From positions 1-64,000 of the forward strand of contig NZ_DITB01000038.1 in the NCBI RefSeq assembly GCF_002422095.1: DNA of 64,000 bases, in the 5' to 3' direction. Shown one piece after another: positions 9,725 to 19,117 of the stretch. A program made the translations under genes and the position numbers. Every line of letters begins with the position of its first letter. The first letter of the stretch is position 1. This stretch comes from Flavobacterium sp. UBA6195 (lineage in GTDB: Bacteria > Bacteroidota > Bacteroidia > Flavobacteriales > Flavobacteriaceae). Below the pieces are notes generated by a model, which was given only the letters and a program-made list of their open reading frames with translations, made no database searches and was not told the DNA's origin.

Positions 9725-10333
9725 TTGAGTGACGTATTAAAAAAATACTTACCTGAACACGCAGTTCATCCTTGTTTTGAGTTAATCAAAGCGAATCATG
9801 TGCATCTTAAAATCGTTAATGAACGTCAAACCCGTCATGGCGATTATCGAAAAGACGCACAAGGATATCATTTGATTACCGTAAATGCAAGTTTGAATAA
9901 ATATAGATTCCTAATAACTCTAATTCATGAAATTGCGCATTTGGTAGCTTTCGAAAAATATGGTCGTAACATAAAACCGCATGGAGATGAATGGAAACTC
10001 ACTTTTCAAAAAATGATGGTGCCGTTTATTCGTCCTGAAATATTTCCAAATCAATTGTTGCCATTACTTGCCAAACATTTTAGAAATCCGAAAGCAAGTA
10101 GTGATACAGATGCAAAATTAGCCATCGCTTTAAAACTATTTGACCAAAAAGAAACCGATAAAAATTATATCTTTGAAATTCCAATGGGAAGTCATTTTAG
10201 AATTTACAATGGAAAAATTTTCAAGAAAATAGCATTGCGAGTTAAGCGATACGAATGTTTAGAAATAAGTTCTGGACGCTTATATTTGTTTCAACCCAAT
10301 GCCGAAGTAGAATTGTTGCCGAATAAGTTCTAG
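9725..10333 (+). CDS. SprT-like zinc-metallopeptidase domain protein
   Basis: A 202-residue protein with the zinc motif HEIAH (residues 68-72) in the setting LITLIHEIAHLVAF, the SprT-like arrangement; a second conserved His follows in KPHGDEW. The role is unknown; SprT relatives include SPRTN, a DNA-protein crosslink protease. The only start consistent with the conserved N-terminus (KKYLPEHAV) is a TTG at 9725, two bases after the previous stop, so translational coupling is likely. No C-terminal zinc ribbon is evident. Confidence 0.8.
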   Translation: MSDVLKKYLPEHAVHPCFELIKANHVHLKIVNERQTRHGDYRKDAQGYHLITVNASLNKYRFLITLIHEIAHLVAFEKYGRNIKPHGDEWKLTFQKMMVPFIRPEIFPNQLLPLLAKHFRNPKASSDTDAKLAIALKLFDQKETDKNYIFEIPMGSHFRIYNGKIFKKIALRVKRYECLEISSGRLYLFQPNAEVELLPNKF

Positions 10334-10351
10334 CAACAAAAAACATACAAA

Positions 10352-11407
10352 ATGAACAAAAATTATTACGCAATCATAATGGCTGGAGGAGTTGGTTCTC
10401 GTTTTTGGCCAGTAAGTACAACCGAATTTCCTAAGCAATTTCACGATATGTTAGGAACAGGCGAAACATTGATTCAAAAAACATTCACACGTTTGTCTCA
10501 AATTATTCCAAAGGAGAATATTTTGATTCTTACGAACGAAGTTTACAATGACATCGTCTTGGAACAATTGCCAATGATTCAACAAGAGCAAATTGTTTTA
10601 GAACCAGCTATGCGTAATACAGCACCTTGTATTTTATATGCTTCTTTAAAAATTAAAAAACAAAATCCAGATGCAGTTATGGTAGTGGCGCCTTCTGATC
10701 ATTGGATTGAAGATGAGGTGCAGTTTTGTTCTAATCTTCAATATGCTTTTGATTTTTGCGAGCGCGATGAAAACTTAATGACCTTGGGTATTTTACCAAC
10801 ATTTGCCAATACAGGCTATGGCTATATCGAATTCGATAAATTAGATTCTCGTCCAATTAAAAAGGTGAAGCAGTTTAGAGAAAAACCAGATTATGCAACC
10901 GCAAGAAAGTTCATACAAAGTAGAAATTATCTTTGGAATGCTGGAATTTTTGTTTGGAGTGCTAAAACCGTTTTAAAAGCTTATGAAGAGTTTCAACCGG
11001 TGATGTATGATCATTTTATGAATGGTTATGAGGCTTTAAATACACCAAAAGAAGAAGCTTTTATAAGAGATAATTATCCTTTAGCTCAAAATATTTCGGT
11101 GGATTATGCTATTTTGGAAAAAGCCCAAAATGTTTATGTGTTACCAGCAACTTTCGACTGGAACGATTTAGGAACTTGGGGTTCGCTATATGATAAATTA
11201 CCAAAAGACGAACAAGAAAATGCCGTAGTTAATGCTTCTGTTTATCTTGAAAACGCAACCAATAACATTATCAGAACCGAAGGTAAAAAGCTTGTCGTAA
11301 TTGATGGTTTAACCGATTATATTATTGTAGATAAAGACGATGTTTTGTTGATTTATCCAAAAAATAAAGAGCAAGATATTAAGCAAATAGTATCTAAAAT
11401 TCAGTAG
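10352..11407 (+). CDS. manC: Mannose-1-phosphate guanylyltransferase
   Basis: A 351-residue nucleotidyltransferase that makes GDP-mannose from GTP and mannose 1-phosphate, for surface polysaccharide and glycoprotein glycans. The N-terminal signature GGVGSRFWP (12-20) binds the nucleotide, and FREKPD and WNAGIFVW are typical of the GDP-mannose pyrophosphorylase class. The fused isomerase cupin domain of the long ManC/CpsB type is absent; the C-terminus has only the short beta-helix. It lies 18 bases after the SprT-like gene and ends against the convergent ABC transporter gene. Confidence 0.9.
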   Translation: MNKNYYAIIMAGGVGSRFWPVSTTEFPKQFHDMLGTGETLIQKTFTRLSQIIPKENILILTNEVYNDIVLEQLPMIQQEQIVLEPAMRNTAPCILYASLKIKKQNPDAVMVVAPSDHWIEDEVQFCSNLQYAFDFCERDENLMTLGILPTFANTGYGYIEFDKLDSRPIKKVKQFREKPDYATARKFIQSRNYLWNAGIFVWSAKTVLKAYEEFQPVMYDHFMNGYEALNTPKEEAFIRDNYPLAQNISVDYAILEKAQNVYVLPATFDWNDLGTWGSLYDKLPKDEQENAVVNASVYLENATNNIIRTEGKKLVVIDGLTDYIIVDKDDVLLIYPKNKEQDIKQIVSKIQ

Positions 11408-11409
11408 TA

Positions 11410-12180
11410 CTATTTCACATCATCTTCCAAATACATTTTTCGAACACGTTTGAATAATTCTGAAGAGTATACAAAATCGGTAACAGCTTCGTTATCGGTT
11501 TTGAATATTTCTTTGTTGGAGCCTTCCCATTCTAATAAACCATTTTTTAAGAACACAATTTTTTCGCCAATTTCCATTACCGAGTTCATATCGTGTGTGT
11601 TAATTACTGTGGTAATGTTGTATTCTTGTGTGATTTCCTGAATCAAATTGTCAATTACAATCGCCGTTTTTGGGTCTAAGCCTGAATTTGGTTCATCACA
11701 AAATAGATATTTCGGATTATTTACAATAGCTCGAGCAATCGCCACACGCTTTTGCATTCCACCCGAAATTTCAGAAGGTCTTTTTTGGTGCGCATTCACT
11801 AAGTGAACCCTGTCAATTACAAAATCAACACGTTCTTTAATTTCCTTTGCAGATTTATTGGTAAACATTTTTAATGGAAACCCAACATTTTCTTCCACTG
11901 TCATGCTGTCAAAAAGTGCACTTCCTTGAAATACCATCCCAATTTCTGTTCTTAACTCACGTCTTTCGTCGTTTGAAAGTTCAGAATAAATTCTGCCGTC
12001 GAAAGAAATAGTGCCGCTATCTGGCGTATGAATTCCTAATAGCGATTTTAAGAAAACGGTCTTTCCAGAGCCACTTTGTCCAATGATTAGATTGGTCATT
12101 CCCGCTTCAAAACGAGTAGAAACTCCTTTTAAAACGGTTTGTTCTCCAAACTTTTTTACGATATTTTTTACTTCAATCAT
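11410..12180 (-). CDS. mlaF: MlaF-type ABC transporter ATP-binding protein
   Basis: A 256-residue ATPase with Walker A GQSGSGKT (residues 34-41), the signature SGGMQKRVAIARA and Walker B YLFCDEPNSGLD. The unusual DEPNSGLDP and the KRVAIARAIV region are typical of MlaF/Ttg2A, which powers lipid transport between inner and outer membranes. I chose the ATG at 12180 (start MIEVKNIVKKFG) rather than a start 20 codons further upstream, because that extension has no family-like sequence and lies inside the permease gene. It overlaps the permease stop by one base (TAATG). No MCE (MlaD) gene is adjacent. Confidence 0.9.
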   Translation of the reverse strand: MIEVKNIVKKFGEQTVLKGVSTRFEAGMTNLIIGQSGSGKTVFLKSLLGIHTPDSGTISFDGRIYSELSNDERRELRTEIGMVFQGSALFDSMTVEENVGFPLKMFTNKSAKEIKERVDFVIDRVHLVNAHQKRPSEISGGMQKRVAIARAIVNNPKYLFCDEPNSGLDPKTAIVIDNLIQEITQEYNITTVINTHDMNSVMEIGEKIVFLKNGLLEWEGSNKEIFKTDNEAVTDFVYSSELFKRVRKMYLEDDVK

Positions 12181-12926
12181 TAGCTTAAAAGAAGTTGGGT
12201 TAATATAAAGTTCACTAAAATAATAACTACCGATGTCCAAACGAAAGAAACCGTACTTGCTTTTCCTACTTCTAAAGCACCACCTTTCATGTAATAACCA
12301 TGGAAAGAAGGAATTGTAGCTAAGATAAATGCAAATACAAAAGTTTTAATGAAAGCATAGGCTATATGAAATGGTATAAACTCCGCTTGAAGTCCGGTTG
12401 TGAATTCGAAACTTGTAGTGAATCCTCCATAAACAGCTGCCATCCAACCACCAAAAACACCTAAAAACATACTTAATCCAATCACAAAAGGATATAAAAA
12501 TAACGCGATGATTTTAGGAAAAACTAAATAGTTTAAGGAATTTACTCCCATAACTTCTAGAGCATCTATTTGCTCCGTAACACGCATTGTACCTATACTA
12601 GAAGTGATAAATGAACCCATTTTTCCCGCCATAATGATAGAAATAAAAGTAGGAGCAAACTCTAAAATAACTGACTGACGCGTTGCAAATCCAATTAAAA
12701 ATTTAGGAATTAACGGATTGGTTAAGTTTAATGCCGTTTGAATTGCCACAACACCACCTACGAAAAACGATATAAAAGAAACAATTCCTAGCGAACCAAT
12801 GATTAAGTCATCAACTTCTTTTAAGATCAATTGTTTCATGGCCGACCATTTTGTTGGCTTGTTGAAAATTTCTTTCAACATGATGAAATATTTTCCTATT
12901 TGCGATAAGTAGCGAATGAGCATCAT
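12180..12926 (-). CDS. mlaE: MlaE-type ABC transporter permease
   Basis: A 248-residue membrane protein of the MlaE family, with about five or six membrane segments and the conserved stretches GGVVAIQTALN, GKMGSFITSSIGTMRVTEQIDAL and VMGVNSLNYLVFPK. It is the inner-membrane part of the phospholipid transporter partnered with the ATPase encoded directly downstream. Either of two adjacent ATG codons (12926 or 12923) could be the start. It is probably the first gene of a two-gene operon. Confidence 0.93.
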   Translation of the reverse strand: MMLIRYLSQIGKYFIMLKEIFNKPTKWSAMKQLILKEVDDLIIGSLGIVSFISFFVGGVVAIQTALNLTNPLIPKFLIGFATRQSVILEFAPTFISIIMAGKMGSFITSSIGTMRVTEQIDALEVMGVNSLNYLVFPKIIALFLYPFVIGLSMFLGVFGGWMAAVYGGFTTSFEFTTGLQAEFIPFHIAYAFIKTFVFAFILATIPSFHGYYMKGGALEVGKASTVSFVWTSVVIILVNFILTQLLLS

Positions 12927-12992
12927 TTTGATAGTGTTCTGAATTCAGTTTCTAATAAGCAGTAAAAATACTATATTTTTTTATGGAAAAGA

Positions 12993-13841
12993 TTATAATA
13001 ACTTCTCTTTCATCTTCTTCCAACGATATTTTCTAACAAATCTTGCTTGTTCAGGTGTGACCAACATGGTTTTGTTTTCTCTTTTGGCTTTCCAAAACCC
13101 TTTGATGTAATCTAAAAATAATAAAGGTCTTCCTTTTCGCATCGCTAATTTTAAAGATGCAACGGCTGTAATAAAAAATCCGTAACCTAAAGTGTAGAAT
13201 GCTTCGCCTTGTTTAAATCTTGCAGCTTGGTTATAACTAGCGCCTGTTGGTTTTAGGTGTTTTACGTGTAAACTTTCATCAGTAATTACTTTCCAATTGT
13301 AAAATTTACAAAGCAACTCGTCAACAGTATCCCAACCCATTTGCGGTTTCAATCCGCCAATTTGTTTGAAAGTTTCTTTTCGATACGCCTTTAAAGCACC
13401 ACGAATATGATCTTTATCGGTAAGATTTTCTAAAACCCAATTTCCATTTTTATCGATGTAACAAAATCCGCCCACCATTCCAATTGTCTCATCGGATTGA
13501 AAATGTTTTATAATCGTTTCGAAGTAGTTTTTTGGAAAAATTAAATCGGCATCTACCTTTACAATGATGTCATAATTGTCATCAATATTTTTTTCTCCTT
13601 CCTGAAATGCTTGAATCACTTTACTTCCAGGTAAATGAATGGCATCTGATTTTTTATTCACTAAAGTGATAAATGGATATTTGGAAGCAAATTCAGAAAC
13701 AATTTCCGGAGTTTTATCGGTAGAATTATCATTCACCACTACAATTTTTGTTGGTAAAACGGTTTGTTCTACTAATGATTGTAGCGTTAAACTCATAAAA
13801 GCTTCTTCGTTGTAAGCAGGAATGATAATGTAGTATTTCAT
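12993..13841 (-). CDS. Glycosyltransferase family 2
   Basis: A 282-residue GT-A fold enzyme. The N-terminus YIIIPAYNEE and VVVNDNSTDKT bind the nucleotide sugar, and VKVDADLIF carries the DxD metal motif. It transfers a sugar to an unknown acceptor, probably in cell-surface glycan synthesis. I place the start at the ATG at 13841; a GTG four codons upstream (13853) is possible but adds nothing conserved. It lies 15 bases after the methyltransferase gene on the same strand. Confidence 0.88.
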   Translation of the reverse strand: MKYYIIIPAYNEEAFMSLTLQSLVEQTVLPTKIVVVNDNSTDKTPEIVSEFASKYPFITLVNKKSDAIHLPGSKVIQAFQEGEKNIDDNYDIIVKVDADLIFPKNYFETIIKHFQSDETIGMVGGFCYIDKNGNWVLENLTDKDHIRGALKAYRKETFKQIGGLKPQMGWDTVDELLCKFYNWKVITDESLHVKHLKPTGASYNQAARFKQGEAFYTLGYGFFITAVASLKLAMRKGRPLLFLDYIKGFWKAKRENKTMLVTPEQARFVRKYRWKKMKEKLL

Positions 13842-13856
13842 TTGGCTTGTCACTTT

Positions 13857-14390
13857 TTACTTATCACTTTTCACTCTTTCGGCATAAACCAAATAATATC
13901 TTGGTGTAAACCATCTCAATAAAGGTCTAAAACCTATTTTTTTTACTGGATGAGTGAATTTTACTCGGTCCACAATTTTAAAACCTGCTTTTTCAAGTAG
14001 CCAATCCAATTGCCAATCTTCAAATTCGTGATAATGTCTGTCCCACATATCAGTCTTGCTTCGATAAGCAGGAGAAAACCACAAACGCAAAGGAATCGAA
14101 ATCAAAATTTTATCTGCTTTTACGTTTTGTAAAACGGTATAAGGATTAAGTAAGTGTTCGAAAATTTCAAAACCCGTAAACACATCGTAGTTTTCAGTTT
14201 GAAGCGCCGATTGGTCGTTGTCAATGTCTTCGCCTTTTGTATTGATAACAGTATAACCATTATCCACCATGATTTTTGAAAAAGGATTTGGAACACCTAA
14301 GTCAAAAATGGTTTCAGAAGTTTTGATGTGTTTTTTTAGAAAATCTAAAGTGATGTTGAATCGTTTGCTCGGATATGTTTTTTCGTACAT
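13857..14390 (-). CDS. Class I SAM-dependent methyltransferase-like protein
   Basis: A 177-residue protein with a degraded Rossmann methyltransferase pattern: ETIFDLGVPNPF in place of the glycine-rich SAM loop, then YDVFTGFEIFEHLLNP, similar to the Methyltransf_11/23 post-motif. The C-terminal half has HEFEDWQLDWLLEKAGF, typical of sugar or lipid methyltransferases. It is probably co-transcribed with the downstream glycosyltransferase. The atypical motif I means activity should not be assumed. Confidence 0.7.
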   Translation of the reverse strand: MYEKTYPSKRFNITLDFLKKHIKTSETIFDLGVPNPFSKIMVDNGYTVINTKGEDIDNDQSALQTENYDVFTGFEIFEHLLNPYTVLQNVKADKILISIPLRLWFSPAYRSKTDMWDRHYHEFEDWQLDWLLEKAGFKIVDRVKFTHPVKKIGFRPLLRWFTPRYYLVYAERVKSDK

Positions 14391-14400
14391 TATAAAATTT

Positions 14401-14482
14401 GTTTCAAGTTTAAAGTTTCAAGTTGAAAACAGTTCGTAAAATTAACAATTTAACTTGAAACCTGAAACCTCAAACTTGAAAC
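14401..14482. repeat. Intergenic inverted repeat (GTTTCAAG family)
   Basis: The arm at 14401-14427 (GTTTCAAGTTTAAAGTTTCA and on) is the reverse complement, with a few differences, of 14452-14482, and each arm holds near-direct subrepeats of TTTCAAGT. It fills most of the 100-base gap between the ketoacyl synthase and the methyltransferase genes. It resembles the REP-like elements scattered in flavobacterial genomes and could fold into a long hairpin in the transcript. Confidence 0.75.
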
Positions 14483-14490
14483 AAAAAAGA

Positions 14491-15549
14491 TTACATTTGA
14501 TAGACAATCGCATTAATATTCATACCAGAACCAACGGATGCAAATATGATGACATCACCTTTCTTAAGTTCCTGATTTTCTAATTTGCCTTTCATCATTA
14601 AATCGAAAAGTGTAGGCACGGTTGCAACACTAGAATTTCCTAATTTATGAATACTCATTGGCATAATGCCTTCTGGTGGTGATTGCTTATATTGTTTGAA
14701 GAAGCGATGAATAATTGCTTCATCCATTTTTTCGTTAGCCTGATGAATCAGTACTTTTTTGACTTTCTCTATTGGGATGCCACTTTTTTCTAAACAGGAA
14801 GCCATTGCTTTCGGAACGTTACTCAGAGCAAATTCGTAGATTTTTCTTCCATGCATTTTGATATAGCGAACATCTGGGTCATGGTCTTTATTGAAAGAAT
14901 TCCCAAAAAATAAATAATAGGCTTCGTCATAGGTAAATGTAGCCGTTTCATGAGCTAGAATTCCGCCTTCATCATCGGTTGCTTCTATAATTGTAGCGCC
15001 AGCACCATCCGAATAAATCATGGAATCTCTATCGTGTAAATCTACTACTCTTGATAAAGTTTCGGCGCCAATAACCAAGCATTTTTTTGCCATTCCAGCT
15101 TTGACGAATGCGTAGGCTTGAATTACACCTTCCACCCAACCAGGGCAACCAAAGAGAATATCGTAAGCGACACATTTCGGATTTTTAATTTTTAATCCAT
15201 GTTTAACTCTAGTAGCCAAACTTGGTAAAATATCCGATTGAATAGCTCCTTTTTTAACATCACCAAAATTGTGTGCTAAAATGATATAATCCAGAGTTTC
15301 CCTGTCAATTTTAGCATCTTCAATAGCTTTTTCAGCAGCAATTAATGCAATATCAGAAGTGCATAAATTATCCGTTACATAACGTCGTTCTTTAATTCCC
15401 GTAATTTCTAAAAATTTTTCAGCAACAACATCATTTGGGTGAGGAAAAGGAGTTCCGTCGTCATTTAAAAAAGTATGTTGCGCAAAATCGATGTTGGAAA
15501 CTACTTCGGTAGGAATATAGCTTCCTGAACCTGTTATTTTGATATTCAT
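14491..15549 (-). CDS. 3-oxoacyl-ACP synthase III family protein
   Basis: A 352-residue thiolase-fold condensing enzyme. The FabH-type Cys-His-Asn triad is present: Cys in ILFGCPGWVEG, His in LIHQANEKM and Asn in LGNSSVATVPT. It starts with ITGSGSYIPTEVVSN. FabH homologues join acetyl-CoA or another acyl starter to malonyl-ACP. Sequence alone does not separate primary fatty acid synthesis from a specialised branch, and no other fatty-acid genes are adjacent, so I give no symbol. Confidence 0.88.
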   Translation of the reverse strand: MNIKITGSGSYIPTEVVSNIDFAQHTFLNDDGTPFPHPNDVVAEKFLEITGIKERRYVTDNLCTSDIALIAAEKAIEDAKIDRETLDYIILAHNFGDVKKGAIQSDILPSLATRVKHGLKIKNPKCVAYDILFGCPGWVEGVIQAYAFVKAGMAKKCLVIGAETLSRVVDLHDRDSMIYSDGAGATIIEATDDEGGILAHETATFTYDEAYYLFFGNSFNKDHDPDVRYIKMHGRKIYEFALSNVPKAMASCLEKSGIPIEKVKKVLIHQANEKMDEAIIHRFFKQYKQSPPEGIMPMSIHKLGNSSVATVPTLFDLMMKGKLENQELKKGDVIIFASVGSGMNINAIVYQM

Positions 15550-15681
15550 TCTGTTTTTTTTGGTAAATCGAATTTACAAAATATAGTTGTTATTGATTGG
15601 ATAACCTATTGGTTTTTAACATTTTTATGAATATCATATAAAAATCCATAAAAAAAAATCAAATTCTAAAATTAACACCTT

Positions 15682-16053
15682 TTAATTGAATTTTATTTGC
15701 ATAATCGTTGCCATACTCAACGCTTGTGTTTTCATTTGTTCGGCATATTTTCCTGCGAAATGCTCATCAATTGTTGAATTAAAATGCGTTAGCCAAGTAT
15801 TAAAGTGTTCTTTAGTAAAAGCATGTTTGTCATGAACGTCTTTATGAATCGAAAACATGTTATTGAAATAACCGCCTTTTAAAAATAAAGATTGTTCCCA
15901 AAAAGTTGCTAAAATATCAAAATGCGCATCCAAATGTTGGTCGACTGAGGTGACTTTGGTAAAGAAAAAATTAATCGAATCATCTGCTAAAAGTTTATCG
16001 TAAAACTTACGCATGATGAGTAAAATATCTTCTCTGTTCTGAATATCATCCAT
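15682..16053 (-). CDS. Group III truncated hemoglobin
   Basis: A 123-residue small globin. The pattern matches group III truncated hemoglobins: DILATFWEQSLF, then GGYFNNMFSIHKDVH around the proximal helix, and FNTWLTHFNSTIDEHFAG in the G-H region. These bind heme and are linked to oxygen, NO or redox chemistry; the exact role is uncertain. It is on the same strand as gcvP but separated from it by a terminator, so it is probably its own unit. Confidence 0.85.
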   Translation of the reverse strand: MDDIQNREDILLIMRKFYDKLLADDSINFFFTKVTSVDQHLDAHFDILATFWEQSLFLKGGYFNNMFSIHKDVHDKHAFTKEHFNTWLTHFNSTIDEHFAGKYAEQMKTQALSMATIMQIKFN

Positions 16054-16067
16054 CTTATAAATTATTA

Positions 16068-16102
16068 AAAAAGGCTCAAATTAAAAACTTGAGCCTTTTT
16101 GG
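16068..16102 (-). terminator. Terminator after gcvP (symmetrical)
   Basis: A hairpin of AAAAAGGCTCAA and TTGAGCCTTTTT arms with a short A/T loop, with T runs readable on both strands. On the minus strand it follows the gcvP stop by about 20 bases and separates gcvP from the globin gene. Confidence 0.85.
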
Positions 16103-16123
16103 TTTATTACTTTGTACTTTTAA

Positions 16124-18967
16124 TTACATATATGCTTCAATTGGAGCACAAGAACAAACTAAATTTCTATCTCCATATGCTTCATCAATACGACGAACCG
16201 TTGGCCAAAATTTATTCTCTGCAATATAATCTAAAGCATATGCTGCTTGTTCTCTTGTATAAGGGAAGTTCCAATCGTTTGCTGTTACCATAGCTAAAGT
16301 ATGTGGTGCATTTCTTAAAATGTTGTTTACATCATCTTTAGTTGAAGCTTCAATTTCTTTACGAATTGAAATCAGTGCATCACAAAAACGATCTAATTCC
16401 GCTAAATCTTCTGATTCTGTTGGTTCCACCATTAAAGTTCCAGCTACTGGGAAAGAAACTGTTGGAGCGTGGAAACCATAATCCATTAAACGTTTTGCAA
16501 TATCCGTTACTTTGATTCCTTTTTCTTCGAAAGCTCTACAATCTAAAATCATTTCGTGAGCCGCTCTTCCCATTTCTCCTGAATATAAGATTGGATAATG
16601 TCCTTCGAAACGTGCTTTCATGTAGTTAGCATTCAAGATCGCATATTTAGTAGCGTTTGTTAATCCTTCAGCACCCATCATTACAATGTAACCGTAAGAA
16701 ATCAAACAAACTAAAGCCGAACCATAAGGAGCTGATGAAATAGCAGTAATAGCTTGACTTCCTCCTGTTGGAATAATTGGATTTGTTGGTAAGAATGGAA
16801 CTAATTTTTCGTTCACACAAATTGGTCCAACACCAGGTCCACCACCACCGTGAGGAATTGCGAAGGTTTTGTGTAAGTTCAAGTGACAAACATCAGCACC
16901 AATAGTTGCTGGATTTGTTAATCCCACTTGTGCATTCATGTTCGCACCGTCCATATATACTAAACCACCATTTTCGTGAATGATATTCGTGATTTCAATA
17001 ATAGCACTTTCAAAAACTCCATGAGTTGATGGATATGTTACCATTAAAGCAGATAAGTTGTCTTTGTATTGGATTGCTTTTGCTCTTAAATCTTCCACAT
17101 CGATATTTCCATTTTCCATGGTTTTAGTAACGATGATTTCCATTCCTGCCATAGCAGCAGAAGCTGGATTAGTTCCGTGAGCAGAAGCCGGAATCAAACA
17201 TACATTTCTGTGGTTGTCGCCTCTTGATAAATGATAAGCTCGAATCGCCATCAAACCAGCGTATTCTCCTTGAGCACCTGAATTTGGTTGTAATGTAGTT
17301 CCTTGGAATCCAGTAATTACATTTAATTGGTGCTCTAATTTTTTCAACATGATTTGGTAACCTTCTGCTTGTTCAACAGGCGCAAAAGGGTGAATGCTGT
17401 TCCAGTTTGCCATAGATAACGGCAACATTTCAGCTGCAGCATTTAATTTCATCGTACAAGATCCTAAAGAAATCATCGAGTGATTCAACGATAAATCTTT
17501 ACGTTCTAATTTTTTGATGTAGCGCATCAATTGCGATTCTGAATGGTTGTTGTTGAAAACATCGTATTGTAAGAAAGTTGATTTTCTCACTAAGTTTTCA
17601 GGAACCATTGACTCATTTGCTAATTGATTTACTGTAAAGGCATCTTTTCCAGTAGCTTCAGCGAAAATAGCAATGATTTGATTGATATCGTTTACTGAAG
17701 TAGTTTCGTTAAATGAAATCGAAATCGTTTCCGCATCTGGATAGAAGAAGTTTACTTCGTGTTTCTCAGCGATTGATTTTACTTTAGTTGCATCCGCTTT
17801 TACTAAAATTGTATCGAAGAAAGCAGAATTTGTTTGGTAAACTCCTAATTTATTCAAAGCATCGGCAGTGGTAACCGCAGAAGCGTGAACTTTATCAGCA
17901 ATATATTGTAAGCCTTTTGGTCCGTGATAAACAGCATACATTCCGGCCATTACCGCTAATAAAACTTGAGCTGTACAAATGTTTGAAGTTGCTTTTTCAC
18001 GTTTGATATGTTGCTCACGAGTTCCTAAAGCCATACGTAAAGCGCGGTTTCCGTTAGCATCAATTGAAACCCCGATGATTCTTCCTGGCATCGAACGTTT
18101 GAATTCTTCTTTCGTTGCGAAATATCCCGCGTGAGGGCCGCCATAACCCATTGGAATACCAAAGCGTTGTGTAGTACCAACAACAACAGCAGCTCCCATT
18201 TCACCTGGAGGTGTTAATTTAGCTAACGATAAAATATCAGCAGCAACAGCAACTTTGATTTCGTTTTCTGCAGCTTTTGCAATAAATCCAGCATAGTCAT
18301 AAACTTGACCGTATTTTCCTGGGTATTGTAAAATTGCACCAAAGAATTCAGTTGAGAAATCAAATGTTTCATGATTTCCAACTACTAATTCAATGTTTAA
18401 TGGAGTTGAACGTGTTTGTAAAACCGATAAAGTTTGTGGTAAAATTTCTTCCGAGACGAAGAATTTATTCACATTATTTTTCTTTTGATCGCGTGTTCTT
18501 ACATCGAAAAGTAATGCCATTGCTTCAGCAGCAGCTGTTCCTTCATCAAGTAACGATGCATTTGCGATTTCCATTCCGGTTAATTCGATAACTGTAGTTT
18601 GGAAATTCAAAATTGCTTCTAAACGACCTTGAGCAATTTCTGCTTGGTAAGGTGTGTAAGCCGTGTACCATCCTGGGTTTTCAAAAATATTTCTTTGAAT
18701 AACAGCAGGAATAATCGTTGGGTGATATCCTAAACCAATATAAGATTTGAATACTTTGTTTTTCTTTCCTAATTCTTGAATGTGAGTCAAATACTCATAT
18801 TCCGACATAGGAGCTTCTAAATTTAAGTCGTTTTTTAAACGAATATCATCTGGAATAGTTTCATAAATTAATTGGTCTAAAGAATCTACACCAATGGTTT
18901 TTAACATGTGATTTAAGTCACTCTCACGAGGGCCTAAATGTCTCAAAGCGAATGCATCTGTTCTCAT
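16124..18967 (-). CDS. gcvP: Glycine dehydrogenase (decarboxylating), P-protein
   Basis: A 947-residue PLP enzyme of the glycine cleavage system. It decarboxylates glycine and passes the aminomethyl group to the lipoyl H-protein. The fused N- and C-terminal halves are both present, as in other long single-chain P-proteins. The PLP lysine lies in NLHKTFAIPHGGGGPG, and the N-terminus has FALRHLGPRESD. The other glycine cleavage genes (gcvT, gcvH) are not in the window. A terminator follows. Confidence 0.97.
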   Translation of the reverse strand: MRTDAFALRHLGPRESDLNHMLKTIGVDSLDQLIYETIPDDIRLKNDLNLEAPMSEYEYLTHIQELGKKNKVFKSYIGLGYHPTIIPAVIQRNIFENPGWYTAYTPYQAEIAQGRLEAILNFQTTVIELTGMEIANASLLDEGTAAAEAMALLFDVRTRDQKKNNVNKFFVSEEILPQTLSVLQTRSTPLNIELVVGNHETFDFSTEFFGAILQYPGKYGQVYDYAGFIAKAAENEIKVAVAADILSLAKLTPPGEMGAAVVVGTTQRFGIPMGYGGPHAGYFATKEEFKRSMPGRIIGVSIDANGNRALRMALGTREQHIKREKATSNICTAQVLLAVMAGMYAVYHGPKGLQYIADKVHASAVTTADALNKLGVYQTNSAFFDTILVKADATKVKSIAEKHEVNFFYPDAETISISFNETTSVNDINQIIAIFAEATGKDAFTVNQLANESMVPENLVRKSTFLQYDVFNNNHSESQLMRYIKKLERKDLSLNHSMISLGSCTMKLNAAAEMLPLSMANWNSIHPFAPVEQAEGYQIMLKKLEHQLNVITGFQGTTLQPNSGAQGEYAGLMAIRAYHLSRGDNHRNVCLIPASAHGTNPASAAMAGMEIIVTKTMENGNIDVEDLRAKAIQYKDNLSALMVTYPSTHGVFESAIIEITNIIHENGGLVYMDGANMNAQVGLTNPATIGADVCHLNLHKTFAIPHGGGGPGVGPICVNEKLVPFLPTNPIIPTGGSQAITAISSAPYGSALVCLISYGYIVMMGAEGLTNATKYAILNANYMKARFEGHYPILYSGEMGRAAHEMILDCRAFEEKGIKVTDIAKRLMDYGFHAPTVSFPVAGTLMVEPTESEDLAELDRFCDALISIRKEIEASTKDDVNNILRNAPHTLAMVTANDWNFPYTREQAAYALDYIAENKFWPTVRRIDEAYGDRNLVCSCAPIEAYM

Positions 18968-19012
18968 TTATTAAAAATGTGTATGTGTGTTATTATGTGT
19001 TGTTTTGGACAA

Positions 19013-19020
19013 CAAAAGTA
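19013..19020 (-). promoter_or_regulatory. Candidate -7 element upstream of gcvP
   Basis: On the minus strand TACTTTTG fits TAnnTTTG, 45 bases before the gcvP start. No TTG is found at the expected -33 spacing, so only half the signal is present. Confidence 0.35.
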
Positions 19021-19117
19021 ATTATTAATCTTGTAATTTTTTGTTTTTAAAATGTGAAATTTTGTGATTTTATCAACTAATTTCAAGTCTTATTAACAGA
19101 TTGATTAATTTTGTTGA

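Noticed and set aside
12181..12240. Upstream start of the MlaF gene
   Set aside because: The 20-residue extension overlaps the permease gene and is not family sequence.
16668..16889. 73-codon frame within gcvP
   Set aside because: Shadow of gcvP.
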